A stretch of DNA of 64,000 nt from Fodinibius sp052060035 (GTDB taxonomy: Bacteria > Bacteroidota > Rhodothermia > Balneolales > Balneolaceae). Below, in pieces: positions 53,073-61,797 of the stretch. A program made the translations under genes and the position numbers. Numbering within the stretch: the stretch's first letter is position 1; every line of letters starts with the position of its first letter. Location of the stretch: positions 62,001 through 126,000 of the forward strand of contig NZ_JBPOEA010000005.1 in assembly GCF_052060035.1 (NCBI RefSeq), written 5' to 3'. The notes below the pieces were generated by a model. That model worked only from the letters and a program-made list of their open reading frames with translations. It had not been told where the DNA came from and made no database searches.

Positions 53073-55109
53073 ATGATACCATCACCACTACAGAAACCTA
53101 TATTATTTGTGTTAATGATCTGTTTTGTTGCTGTGCAGCCGCTGGCAGCACAATCAGAGGAGGGGTTAACTCCAAAAGATGTTGCCAAGATGCAGCAGGT
53201 GAATGAAATTGCAATGGCTCCATCCGGAGAGAAAGCAATTTACACTTTACAGGTGCAAGCGGACCCTGAAAAGGAAAATAAACCGGCAAGTTATCACTTG
53301 TATCTTGCTGATTTGGCCACGGGCAATTCCATCTCCTATGTGACGACGATGAGCGTCAGTGATATTGCATTCCGTCCCAACCATAATACCATTACGTTCC
53401 TGGGAAAACGTTCATCAGATGAAACTACGAGTTTGTATGAAATATCGATGAATGGCGGAGAGGCTCAAAAGATTTATTCTTTTAAAACATCGATCGGGGA
53501 TTACAAATGGGCTTCTGATGGTAGTCATGTTGCTTTTATGGCGCAGGATACGATTACGTATGAGCGATCATCACTGCCATATCACCCTGAAGTATATGAA
53601 GAAAACCTTAAGCAGCGTCGTGGCTATGTGGCCAATGTAGATATGCCGGACCACGGACCTCATCAGGTGCAGGTAGAAGGATCTATTTACCAAATGCGCT
53701 GGAGCCCAAATGGAGAAAAACTGGCTATAGCGGTAGCTCCTTCGCCACTTGTTGATGATTACTACATGCATCAGCAGGTTAAAATTGTTGATTACGAAGG
53801 GAAACAGATACTTGCTGAGATTAACCACGAAGGAAAGCTGGGACAAATTGGCTGGAGCCCCGACGGTAGTAAACTGGCAATGATCGCCGGTGCTGATATA
53901 CATGATCCTACCGCCGGTCGACTGCTTGTTGTTTCGGCTAATGGTGGGAAACCAACGCAGCTAAAGCCTCAATATGAAGGAATGTTTGACCAGTTCAAAT
54001 GGACTGGAAATAACAAACTCCATTATTTAAGTAGCGAAGGGGTGTGGTCAACGTATGGCAGTATTAATGCTGATGGTTCAAATATGAATACGATTGTAGG
54101 GAAAGGCGACACAAACCTTTCTTCTTTTGATCGGACCTCGAATGGAGCCACCATTTTTACAGCAAGCTCAGCAACACATCCCCAAGAGTTGTATCAGTTA
54201 GCTGATAATAATGTCAAACGAGTGACGAACACAAACGCCTGGTTGAAAAAGAAAAAACTGGCTAAACAAGAAGTAGTTACATGGACCGCCGATGACGGCA
54301 CCGAACTACAGGGTATTTTGGTATATCCTGTAGGTTATGAAGAGGGTAAGCAATATCCCATGATAACAACGGTACACGGTGGACCTGAATCCCATTATAA
54401 TCATGGTTGGGTAACCAATTATTCTGATGCCGGTCAGGTTGGTGCTGCTCAGGGATATTTTGTTTTTTATCCCAATTATCGAGGCAGTACCGGTCGTGGA
54501 GAAACATTTGCCAAGAGCAGCCAAGGTGATTTGGCCGGAGCTGAGTTTGATGATATCGTTGCCGGGGTCGATGAATTGGTCGAAGAAGGATTGGTTGATG
54601 GTAACAAAGTAGGCGTTACCGGTGGTTCTTACGGCGGGTATGCTACCGGATGGATGGCTACAAAGTACACTGATCGTTTTGCCGCAGGGGTCATGTTTGT
54701 GGGCATTAGCGATAATATCTCCAAATGGGGAACCAGCGATATACCCGAAGAGCTCTTTTTGGTCCATGCGCGAAAACGTATTTGGGAAGATTACCAGGGA
54801 TACTTGGAGCGAAGTCCTATTTATTACGCCGGACAAGCTAATACGCCCCTGTTGATTATGCACGGTAAAGAAGATACGCGCGTTGACCCAAGTCAATCGT
54901 ATGAGCTATATCGCCATATTAAAACACGGACTGATACTCCGGTCCGCTTGGTATTGTATCCGGGAGAAGGGCATGGTAATCGAAACTCCACCGCACGCTA
55001 TGATTACAATTTGCGCATGATGCGATGGTTTAATCAATACTTGAAGGGTCAGCAGCAAGCCCGACCTGATGTGGAAATGGAAGTGGAAAAAACAGCGGTT
55101 GAAAACTAA
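53073..55109 (+). CDS. S9 family prolyl-oligopeptidase-type serine peptidase, exported
   Basis: 678 residues. Signal peptide (about 1-26, ending LAAQS). The N-terminal half is a beta-propeller with TolB-like repeats (WSPNGEKLAIAV, WSPDGSKLAMIA). The C-terminal alpha/beta-hydrolase carries the triad Ser519 in GGSYGGYA, Asp601 in KEDTRVDP and His634 in EGHGNR. It resembles acylaminoacyl or dipeptidyl peptidases that cut short peptides in the periplasm. It stands alone with its own terminator. Confidence 0.95.
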   Translation: MIPSPLQKPILFVLMICFVAVQPLAAQSEEGLTPKDVAKMQQVNEIAMAPSGEKAIYTLQVQADPEKENKPASYHLYLADLATGNSISYVTTMSVSDIAFRPNHNTITFLGKRSSDETTSLYEISMNGGEAQKIYSFKTSIGDYKWASDGSHVAFMAQDTITYERSSLPYHPEVYEENLKQRRGYVANVDMPDHGPHQVQVEGSIYQMRWSPNGEKLAIAVAPSPLVDDYYMHQQVKIVDYEGKQILAEINHEGKLGQIGWSPDGSKLAMIAGADIHDPTAGRLLVVSANGGKPTQLKPQYEGMFDQFKWTGNNKLHYLSSEGVWSTYGSINADGSNMNTIVGKGDTNLSSFDRTSNGATIFTASSATHPQELYQLADNNVKRVTNTNAWLKKKKLAKQEVVTWTADDGTELQGILVYPVGYEEGKQYPMITTVHGGPESHYNHGWVTNYSDAGQVGAAQGYFVFYPNYRGSTGRGETFAKSSQGDLAGAEFDDIVAGVDELVEEGLVDGNKVGVTGGSYGGYATGWMATKYTDRFAAGVMFVGISDNISKWGTSDIPEELFLVHARKRIWEDYQGYLERSPIYYAGQANTPLLIMHGKEDTRVDPSQSYELYRHIKTRTDTPVRLVLYPGEGHGNRNSTARYDYNLRMMRWFNQYLKGQQQARPDVEMEVEKTAVEN

Positions 55110-55135
55110 TTAAGTTTTAGGGAATCAATTTTATG

Positions 55136-55161
55136 TCCCCTTCTGTTGATTCAGGAGGGGA
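55136..55161 (+). terminator. Terminator after the S9 peptidase gene
   Basis: TCCCCT-T-CTG and CAG-G-AGGGGA form the stem around TTGATT, followed by TTTTTT. It lies 26 bases after the stop. Facing the other way, it ends about 27 bases beyond the stop of the 55189-55659 gene. Confidence 0.85.
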
Positions 55162-55188
55162 TTTTTTATGTGTAATAAATAATTCCAG

Positions 55189-55659
55189 CTAATCACTGTC
55201 AACGAACGGTTCAATATTTTCAGCATCGCCCAGCAGCCGCACGTCCTCAAGATTTTTGACAGTGCGGACCTCATCAACAAGACCCTGTAAAATCTGTTCA
55301 TAATTGTCAAAATCCTTGCCGAAATAGATTTTTTTATCGTCAGACTCCACATAAAAGTTGGACCATGTTGACCCAAAGTGAATAGCTTGGATATCCTTAA
55401 AATCTATGATGCTTGGTGATATCAACCCCTGCCGATGAATACTGTTCTCGGTCAGCTTAATTTTATAGCCGTTGGCAATGACGATAACAACGGCCCAAAG
55501 TAAAAAGAGGAGCACCATTAATCCCGAAAACAATAATTCTCCCACCGTGTAGTTAAGATATGCGGCGTAAGTCATGGGTATTCCTACAAATAAAAACAGG
55601 AAAACCATTAAAAACTTTGATCTCGTTCTGAGTGAAAACTCTTTAATCTCTTGTCCCAT
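55189..55659 (-). CDS. Membrane protein with PH-like C-terminal domain
   Basis: 156 residues. Two membrane helices (about 14-33 and 37-58) are followed by a small beta-rich domain (NGYKIKLTENSIHRQGLISP, SIIDFKDIQAIHFGSTWSN, FYVESDDKKIYFG) with the spacing of bacterial PH domains. Function is unknown. It diverges from kptA and ends near the S9 terminator. Confidence 0.65.
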   Translation of the reverse strand: MGQEIKEFSLRTRSKFLMVFLFLFVGIPMTYAAYLNYTVGELLFSGLMVLLFLLWAVVIVIANGYKIKLTENSIHRQGLISPSIIDFKDIQAIHFGSTWSNFYVESDDKKIYFGKDFDNYEQILQGLVDEVRTVKNLEDVRLLGDAENIEPFVDSD

Positions 55660-55749
55660 AACAATCCCTATTTTTAAATTAGTACCAACGATAAGAAATA
55701 TTATATATCTATTATTAATTTAAAATGAAAGGAGAGCACTGATTTCCCC

Positions 55750-56295
55750 ATGGATTTTACAGCAGCCAGTAAATTTTTGAGCTATGTGTTACGTCATCAC
55801 CCAGAGGCCATTGGCATTGAACTGGATGATCATGGTTGGGCGAACATAGATGATTTGCTTGAAAAAGCTCAAAATAAAGGGAAGGACGTAGACCGAGATA
55901 TTATTTGGCAAATAATTGCAAACAGTGCTAAGCAGCGGTTTATTCTAAGCAGTGACAAGAAATACATTCGGGCAGGTTATGGTCATTCCATTGATGTAGA
56001 CTTGCAGCTAAAACCCAAAACCCCGCCGGAGAAACTTTATCACGGGACAGATTATGATAATGTAGCCCCTATTTTAGAGGATGGCATTAAAGCCCAAAGT
56101 CGAAATTTTGTACACTTATCCACAACGATTGAGGAGGCACGTAAGGTAGGTAGCAGGCATGGCAAACCGGAAATCCTTATTGTTTTTTCGAAACAAATGA
56201 GTAAGGATAGATATAGGTTTTATCAATCACAGAGTGAAGCAAGTGTGTGGTTAACGCCTTTTGTACCGCCTCAATTTCTGAAAAGAAAATCATAA
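55750..56295 (+). CDS. kptA: RNA 2'-phosphotransferase (Tpt1/KptA)
   Basis: 181 residues. Moves a 2'-phosphate from RNA to NAD+, forming ADP-ribose 1'',2''-cyclic phosphate. Family segments: KFLSYVLRHHPEAIGIELDD, GWANIDDLL, then KLYHGTDYDNVAPILEDGIK (NAD-binding half), FVHLSTTIEEARKVGSRHG and VWLTPFVPPQFL. The bacterial role is unclear, because these organisms lack tRNA splicing that leaves a 2'-phosphate. RNA repair or ADP-ribosylation of phosphorylated ends has been suggested. Promoter and start are unexceptional. Confidence 0.92.
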   Translation: MDFTAASKFLSYVLRHHPEAIGIELDDHGWANIDDLLEKAQNKGKDVDRDIIWQIIANSAKQRFILSSDKKYIRAGYGHSIDVDLQLKPKTPPEKLYHGTDYDNVAPILEDGIKAQSRNFVHLSTTIEEARKVGSRHGKPEILIVFSKQMSKDRYRFYQSQSEASVWLTPFVPPQFLKRKS

Positions 56296-56365
56296 AGCAC
56301 TAATGGCATAACTTTTCTCGACATAGATACTGCATAACGATCATGATCTTTGTACATTTAGAGCA

Positions 56366-56740
56366 ATGAAGAAATTGTTTTCCATACTTATTTTGGGGTT
56401 GGTTAGTCTACTAACCACAGAGGCAGTGACCCATGTCGATTACCCGGTGGAAAACACCCTTTCGATCGAAAAACCAGAGCGAGAAAATAACGCTCAATCC
56501 ACTCATCCTTTTGAACAGCCCAACCTGTTTAATGTTTTTCATCAGGGAGAAACCGGAATAAATATAAGCAGTCATCCAGAGCCGTGGCTGTTGGAGGAAG
56601 ACCGGGAAGAATCGGCAATTTATGAGTTTATTGCATCAGCTACCGAAAATAGGTTAACCCTTCATCTACGTATTTATCGATTAGCAGATCGAACCGCAAT
56701 ATTTTTAAAATATATTTTTCCCTTCCACGCATTTCTATAA
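56366..56740 (+). CDS. Hypothetical exported protein
   Basis: 124 residues. The N-terminal hydrophobic stretch (KKLFSILILGLVSLLTTEA) is a likely signal peptide, followed by a Glu/Asn/His-rich stretch and a C-terminal segment HLRIYRLADRTAIFLKYIFP with an aromatic ending. I recognise no domain. It starts 70 bases after kptA. A stretch reading GATCTTTG at 56350 could be a Bacteroidota-type -7 element. Confidence 0.55.
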   Translation: MKKLFSILILGLVSLLTTEAVTHVDYPVENTLSIEKPERENNAQSTHPFEQPNLFNVFHQGETGINISSHPEPWLLEEDREESAIYEFIASATENRLTLHLRIYRLADRTAIFLKYIFPFHAFL

Positions 56741-56876
56741 GCTGTTTTAGTGTAATTACGGATTATCGGCTATTGCAGCCGATAATTCTATCAGTTAGCT
56801 AAATTTTTTGGGTTCGGGTAAGATGAATGTAACGAACCCAGTATATCTTAATATTACATTTAAAACGGTTTCTACT

Positions 56877-56984
56877 ATGAAAATAGATTCGACCACAATT
56901 ATTATCAGTGCTATTGCATCGTTGTTCTTTATTATTCCTATTGTAATGGATCAGTTGAAGAAGAAAAAACAAAGTGACGACTAA
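56877..56984 (+). CDS. 35-residue small membrane protein
   Basis: Starts MKIDSTTIIISAIASLFF, one membrane helix of about 18 residues (IIISAIASLFFIIPIVM), then a basic tail (DQLKKKKQSDD). The single helix with a Lys-rich end fits an inner-membrane small protein with its tail in the cytoplasm. It is followed by a palindrome (57012-57035) and a very strong terminator, which support an independent transcript. No family recognised. Confidence 0.6.
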   Translation: MKIDSTTIIISAIASLFFIIPIVMDQLKKKKQSDD

Positions 56985-57011
56985 CTCTTAACGCAAGCCT
57001 TGGAGGATAAA

Positions 57012-57035
57012 ATCAGCTTTCATATGAAGGCTGAT
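57012..57035. repeat. 24-bp palindrome between the small protein gene and the terminator
   Basis: ATCAGC-TTTCATATGAAG-GCTGAT is self-complementary apart from one T/G pair. It could stabilise the 3' end of the small-protein transcript or bind a protein. Confidence 0.45.
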
Positions 57036-57057
57036 AACTACATTTGCTGATCAATAA

Positions 57058-57085
57058 AAAAAGCCGCGGGAAACCGCGGCTTTTT
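57058..57085. terminator. Bidirectional terminator with GAAA tetraloop
   Basis: AAAAAGCCGCGG and CCGCGGCTTTTT form a perfect 12-bp stem around GAAA. It ends the plus-strand small protein gene and, read on the other strand, the DUF3095 gene whose stop is at 57109. Confidence 0.92.
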
Positions 57086-57108
57086 GAGTCAATTTAGGGT
57101 GTTTCACT

Positions 57109-58290
57109 TTAATCTTCTTTGAGTATTTCCAAGCGTTTTTTCAGGTCTTGGGCGGCTGAAACATATCCCCCGCCACTGCCGTCCACAAAGTGGATGTGGT
57201 CGCGGTGATATTCAAAGACCATACAAGTAATCATAGCAGCATTAGAAAGATGAAGTCCGTACGCTAAGTTTCCTTCTTTAAATTGCTGTTTGAGGAAGTT
57301 GACAAACTCTTTTCGCTGTGCCCGGCTCCCGCTGATGACGACCCGAAGCATATCATCAAATTTGCGGTGATCGGAATTCAGGGCCAGGTCTGATTTATAA
57401 AGTGACCAGTTGGTAGCCAAGGTTTTGTAGTTCAAAGCCATTAGTATTTTTCCGATGATGGTTTGCAGCTGTACTTGTAGGATATAGCTGATGCGTTTAA
57501 GCCAGCCTTGTCCGTGGGTGCGAATTCGGGCTTCTCCCATAAGTTTAGAGAATGAAAGGGTCATGGAAAGTCCCGGTACATTTATGGGGTTGGTTTTATT
57601 GTCGAAACCAAAGGTGGTGCGCATTTTTTGCAGAACGTTTTCATAGATTTTCTGTGGATGATCTATATTGGGATTACTTTTTACCATCAGGGTGATCACT
57701 TCATTTTGGGACTGCTCCACTTCTTGCCATCGACATTCCAAGCCACTAAAATTAACATTGTGGGCGTTGTCTAAGGCCGGGATATGAAATTTATCTGAGC
57801 CTGTTTCTTTAAGTAACTGTTCGGCAAAACTTAATCCCCCGCCCGAAAAAATAGCTTGAATATAGAACTCAGACGCACGATATCGGGCAACCTGTATGCT
57901 ATATCCTTGCTCATGGATGTAGGAGATGGGAATGATTGCCGCGCGTAAATCAAGGTTATATTCCGTTTTACCAATGGTTTTACTTGCTCCTAAAATACGG
58001 CGGGTCTCATCCAGCAAGTGGGGTGGTAGGCAAAAGGACGCCCCGTCACCGCCAAAAGTAAAGGGTATTGCATTACGATCAGTAACATTACAGATTCCAA
58101 CAATGGGCGATGCGCCTAAGATGTTTACTGCCTTATAACGATTTTTATTAATAGCACCGGTGGAGTTTACAATGTCGGTTACAGCTACATACCAATCATC
58201 CGGCAAGGCGTAAAAATTTTCTTGATTCGAGGCATCAAAAAAATTCTCTATGATCGGCAGGTTTTTGTAAAAGTCAGTATTGCTTGCCAC
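57109..58290 (-). CDS. DUF3095 protein (distant class III cyclase-like fold)
   Basis: 393 residues. DUF3095 signature: LPDDWYVAVTDIVNSTGAIN, AVNILGASPIVGIC, IPFTFGGDGASFCLPPHLLD, then AIFSGGGLSFAEQLLKETG. The C-terminal domain ends VFEYHRDHIHFVDGSGGGYV. The AVTDIVNST and GGDGA parts resemble the metal-binding strands of class III cyclases, so the fold may be related, but no enzyme activity is established. No membrane helix or signal peptide. Stands alone. Confidence 0.87.
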   Translation of the reverse strand: MASNTDFYKNLPIIENFFDASNQENFYALPDDWYVAVTDIVNSTGAINKNRYKAVNILGASPIVGICNVTDRNAIPFTFGGDGASFCLPPHLLDETRRILGASKTIGKTEYNLDLRAAIIPISYIHEQGYSIQVARYRASEFYIQAIFSGGGLSFAEQLLKETGSDKFHIPALDNAHNVNFSGLECRWQEVEQSQNEVITLMVKSNPNIDHPQKIYENVLQKMRTTFGFDNKTNPINVPGLSMTLSFSKLMGEARIRTHGQGWLKRISYILQVQLQTIIGKILMALNYKTLATNWSLYKSDLALNSDHRKFDDMLRVVISGSRAQRKEFVNFLKQQFKEGNLAYGLHLSNAAMITCMVFEYHRDHIHFVDGSGGGYVSAAQDLKKRLEILKED

Positions 58291-58399
58291 CGTAATTTTG
58301 TTTGACTAATATTTATTAAACGCTTAAAACATACAAAAAAGAAAGCCTATAGGTTATCAAATGATTTGGATATTGAACAGGGTTTTGGAAATATAATCA

Positions 58400-58711
58400 T
58401 CAGCTGTTTGGCAAGGTTTTACAATGAAGTGTCTTGGGATCAATTTCTACTTTTTTGTGTTGCCCTTGAATGGCAACTTCGGTAAAAGTAGCCATGTGTT
58501 GCAGGTACTTTTTAAGTGAATACTGCTCATCGCGGCATTTCCGATAAATTGTTCGAAACTCATAGCGTAGTTTGTACCAGTTTACAGAATTTTTAGGAGC
58601 ACGCCGTTGGATATACGAGGCCAACTTGCGCTCAAAAATAGGACGGAAACACATCTCCCTTTTGGCAGACCGATATATTCGCTTGATATCTTGAACAGTA
58701 CGTTGATCCAT
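58400..58711 (-). CDS. Small basic hypothetical protein
   Basis: 103 residues from the ATG at 58711. The longer reading adds an odd aromatic tail. It is very rich in Arg and Lys with helical heptads (IKRIYRSAKREMCFRPIFER, YKLRYEFRTIYRKCRDEQYS, KKYLQHMA). It could bind nucleic acid, but no known fold is recognised. Upstream lies a 160-base spacer with a REP-like palindrome. Confidence 0.6.
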   Translation of the reverse strand: MDQRTVQDIKRIYRSAKREMCFRPIFERKLASYIQRRAPKNSVNWYKLRYEFRTIYRKCRDEQYSLKKYLQHMATFTEVAIQGQHKKVEIDPKTLHCKTLPNS

Positions 58712-58815
58712 GATAGGATAACTTAAAAAGCATGGATGCAACCATACTGTCACCATATTTATAGCAGCTTAAAAAATTGAAGATAGGCGGTAATTGGAAC
58801 TAAGGGTTTTGTGTC

Positions 58816-58836
58816 ATGCTGAAATTATTTCAGCAT
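58816..58836. repeat. REP-like palindrome
   Basis: ATGCTGAAA-TTA-TTTCAGCAT within GTCATGC ... GCATCTGTGG. From memory, very similar GTCATGCTGAA-TTTCAGCATC elements are scattered in spacers of Bacteroidota genomes. Only one copy occurs in this window. Confidence 0.5.
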
Positions 58837-58877
58837 CTGTGGAGGTAGGATAATAATGCCTGCAGCAGGAAGCCTCA

Positions 58878-59648
58878 TTAAGTTGACTTCCACTCATTTT
58901 GCTCGGTAAAAAGCTGAGAGTGAAAGGCATCCATAATCTGGCATGAATTTACAATCCCACCGCAATAGCCCGGTTCGAGAGCAATGGTAACGCCATCGAT
59001 ATTGGGCAAGATTTGTTGAAATACGGGCTTTGAGATGTCAACAACCTGCATGATTTCATCATCAGAATATCGGTGAAACTCATCGGAATATTGCTGTTTC
59101 CCTTTTCCATGGATAAAATAATCCAGATCGATATCGAAAAAGATATTGTGGTCATTGCGATCCAGCATCAATTCCTGGAACTGATCAAAGTCACGGAATT
59201 CAAAAATGTGGTGATCATTTCCATTGATGTCTTTAAAGCTACTTTTTTGATAATCGGTTGTGTTTTGAAGAAGCACGATATCTCCAATCAGATTGAGCCA
59301 TGCAGCACATAAAATGTGTCCGTCATTGGTCTGGTCAAACTGCGCCCAAACGTAGTTGGATACGTCAGATAGGTTCGATTGATCCAGTTTTGCCAATGAT
59401 TCTTTTTGATCATCTGGAACCGGGGCCAGATCACGATGCCAATCGATCGTCACTAACGTAGGCGCCGATTGTTGCAACAGCCCATTATTCTGTAACCGAT
59501 TTCGCCATTTCATCCAGAAAAAGAAGGCAAAGCGGTGCTCCATGATAATGGCTTTTTCGACGGAACGATTCGGATCGCCGGCATGCGAAATTTCTTCCAA
59601 ATGAGTGCCGGGCGGGTTGCAACTATTAGGTTCAATATTCTCGTACAT
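58878..59648 (-). CDS. UPF0489 family protein (peptide-arginase-like fold)
   Basis: 256 residues. Motifs of the UPF0489 group: EPNSCNPPGTHLEE at the start, PTLVTIDWHRDLAPV, FFDIDLDYFIHGKG (a DxDxD metal site as in arginases) and VTIALEPGYCGG near the end. The family includes peptide arginases that turn Arg into ornithine in ribosomal peptides (OspR of the landornamide pathway) and the eukaryotic C5orf22 homologues. No precursor peptide or maturation genes lie nearby, so the substrate is unknown. Confidence 0.78.
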   Translation of the reverse strand: MYENIEPNSCNPPGTHLEEISHAGDPNRSVEKAIIMEHRFAFFFWMKWRNRLQNNGLLQQSAPTLVTIDWHRDLAPVPDDQKESLAKLDQSNLSDVSNYVWAQFDQTNDGHILCAAWLNLIGDIVLLQNTTDYQKSSFKDINGNDHHIFEFRDFDQFQELMLDRNDHNIFFDIDLDYFIHGKGKQQYSDEFHRYSDDEIMQVVDISKPVFQQILPNIDGVTIALEPGYCGGIVNSCQIMDAFHSQLFTEQNEWKST

Positions 59649-59747
59649 ATTCTTTAGTTAATCAGCTGTTGTGATGAATACGAGCTCTTAAATTAGTAGA
59701 CTTCATGCGAACTTCAAGTTATTAATTGTTGATAATTATGGGCGAAA

Positions 59748-59764
59748 CACTATACTATATAGTG
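59748..59764. promoter_or_regulatory. Palindromic operator candidate before the serine hydrolase gene
   Basis: A perfect 17-bp palindrome CACTATA-CTA-TATAGTG, 29 bases upstream of the ATG at 59794. It would overlap or follow the promoter, as repressor sites do. No repressor gene is adjacent. Confidence 0.4.
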
Positions 59765-59793
59765 CGTAACCGGGATGTTATACATAATGAAAT

Positions 59794-61173
59794 ATGAGGG
59801 ATTCTATGAGTGAGCAACGATTTAAAAATGTATTATTGGGATTGTTGATAGTTGCGCTGATGCAGTCGGTAGCATTGGGACAATCATCGCCAACATTTGA
59901 TAAACAGAAGCTGGATACCTATCTGGAGAAGTTGGATAAAGAAAATAAAATGATGGGATCGCTGACCATTGATTCGGCTGGCAGTAAGGTGTATCAAAAA
60001 GCTGTGGGATTTAGAGATGTTGAGCGTGGTACTCGGCCCGATGCTGATACGAAATATCGCATAGGTTCTATTACTAAAACCTATACGGCGACGATGATCA
60101 TGCAATTGGTTGATGAGGATAAGCTTTCTTTATCAACCTCGCTGGCCGACTTTTATCCTCAAATACCGCAATCGGAGAGTATTACTATTGAACATTTGCT
60201 TCGTCACCAATCGGGATTGTATAACTTTACGAATGCGCCAGATTATCCTGATTGGATGACCGAGCCCCTGTCAAAAGAGGATCTGTTACAGATATTTTAT
60301 GAGGATGATCCCCAGTTTGAACCCGGCGCACAAACCAGCTATAGCAATACAAACTATGTGTTGCTGCAATTCATTCTGGAGGATATCACCGGCCAAAGCT
60401 ATGCAAACCTGTTGCAAAACCGTATTGCGAAACCGCTTAATCTGGAACATACGCACTATGGTGATGGTATTGAGCCAGCCAAAAATGAAGCGTTTTCGTA
60501 TCAGTATCAGGAAGAGCAATGGAGATCAGCTCGAGAAACGGCTCTCAGCATTCCGGGCGGGGCCGGGGCCATCGTATCTACCACCAGCGAGATGATTACG
60601 TTTATTCGAGCACTATTTGATGGAAAGTTGGTATCTCAGCAGTCTCTGGATAAAATGACTTCAACGGGTCAAGGATTTGGAATAGGACTTGCAAAGGTTC
60701 CTTTTCATGATAGATATGCTTTTGGTCATAATGGAGGCATTGACGGATTTCAGTCGCACCTCTCCTACTTTCCCGAAGAGGATGTCACTATTGCTATTAC
60801 GACTAATGGTTTACAATACAGCTTAAATGATATTTTGATTGGAGCATTAAGCATTTATTTAGGTTATGAATTCAAAATTCCCAGTTTTGACGAAAAAACG
60901 ATAACGCTGAGCAAGGAGCAAATGAAAAAATATGTGGGCACCTATGCTACCGATCAGCTGCCGATGGATATGGAGCTTTTTATTGAGGGCGATGTATTGA
61001 AAGCCCAGGCCACAGGGCAGCAAGCTTTTCCACTGACGGCCAATAGTGAAACAAAGTTTCGCTTTGACCCAGCTGGGGTGGTCATGGAATTTGATTCGTT
61101 GGAAAACGGAGCGTACCAGCACTTTATGCTGTATCAGGGCGGCGGATCATTTTCGTTTACCCGAAAAGAATAG
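59794..61173 (+). CDS. Exported serine hydrolase (class C beta-lactamase/PBP4* fold)
   Basis: 459 residues from the ATG at 59794; a second ATG four codons on is equally good. A signal peptide ends VALGQS. The serine beta-lactamase fold shows Ser92 and Lys95 in GSITKTYTAT, Tyr183 in SYSNTNYVLL and FGHNGGIDGF as the third motif (HNG in place of KTG). A C-terminal lipocalin-like domain (MKKYVGTYATDQLPM) follows, as in many exported esterases or D-peptidases. The substrate is unknown, and beta-lactam resistance should not be assumed. A terminator follows. Confidence 0.9.
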   Translation: MRDSMSEQRFKNVLLGLLIVALMQSVALGQSSPTFDKQKLDTYLEKLDKENKMMGSLTIDSAGSKVYQKAVGFRDVERGTRPDADTKYRIGSITKTYTATMIMQLVDEDKLSLSTSLADFYPQIPQSESITIEHLLRHQSGLYNFTNAPDYPDWMTEPLSKEDLLQIFYEDDPQFEPGAQTSYSNTNYVLLQFILEDITGQSYANLLQNRIAKPLNLEHTHYGDGIEPAKNEAFSYQYQEEQWRSARETALSIPGGAGAIVSTTSEMITFIRALFDGKLVSQQSLDKMTSTGQGFGIGLAKVPFHDRYAFGHNGGIDGFQSHLSYFPEEDVTIAITTNGLQYSLNDILIGALSIYLGYEFKIPSFDEKTITLSKEQMKKYVGTYATDQLPMDMELFIEGDVLKAQATGQQAFPLTANSETKFRFDPAGVVMEFDSLENGAYQHFMLYQGGGSFSFTRKE

Positions 61174-61187
61174 CTTTTGATTAATTA

Positions 61188-61218
61188 AATGCCCGGCACT
61201 TTAAAAGTGACGGGCATT
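61188..61218 (+). terminator. Terminator after the serine hydrolase gene
   Basis: AATGCCCG-G-CACTT and AAGTG-A-CGGGCATT form a stem with one G/A mismatch, followed by TTTTAT. It lies 15 bases after the stop. Confidence 0.8.
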
Positions 61219-61509
61219 TTTTATAAAGCTGGTGTCTCATGAACAATATTTGAGGGATTATCTTTTTGTCAGTAAAGAATAGACGAAAATACTATTGGGG
61301 AATTGTGGGTTTTGTTCTGGTTATAATCGATAGCTCCTAAACAGCCGTGTATAGTTTATCGCTTTTGTGACAATTTTTCCGCGATTTGTCCCAAATTATC
61401 AACGATAAAACCGCTATGTATTGCTTGGACAAACTTTTTTGATCTCTCTTTTCGTCCCCTACTATATTTTGCCGTTTAGAGCCGGATTTGTTTTTGCGTA
61501 ATTCCAGCC

Positions 61510-61797
61510 CAGAAGCTGGCCGGCCTTTGCTTATTTGATGTTGGTTGGCGTCACTATGGGGATGGATAGTACCGTGAAACCGGCATTGTGGGCCGAACTT
61601 TTTGGTACGGATATCATCGGGACCGTTCGTTCCCTGTTTTTTCATTGATGGTGTTGAGCACAGCCCTTTGTCCTTTTTTTGATGGGATGGGCTATCGATG
61701 CGGGAATGGCTATGGAATCTTATAGTCTTTATAGCCATTATTACATCAGCATTGCTACGGTTATGGCCTACGTAGCATTTAATGTAAATACCGACTA
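61510..61797 (+). pseudogene. Remnant of an MFS transporter gene (C-terminal end)
   Basis: Reading in three frames gives WPAFAYLMLVGVTMGMDSTV, KPALWAELFGTDIIGTVRSL, then (after a shift at the T-run near 61640) LMVLSTAL, then (after a shift at the T-run near 61675) FLMGWAIDAGMAM and YYISIATVMAYVAFNVNTD. This matches the last helices of major-facilitator permeases, which often contain ALWAELYG. Both frameshifts fall in T homopolymers (61637-61642 and 61674-61680). The rest of the gene upstream is not recognisable, so it is decayed and not merely misread. Confidence 0.8.

Noticed and set aside
61337..61738. 133-codon open frame on the minus strand across the MFS remnant
   Set aside because: Low-complexity Lys/Ser/Gln-rich reading with no domain. 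The plus strand clearly carries the transporter remnant.
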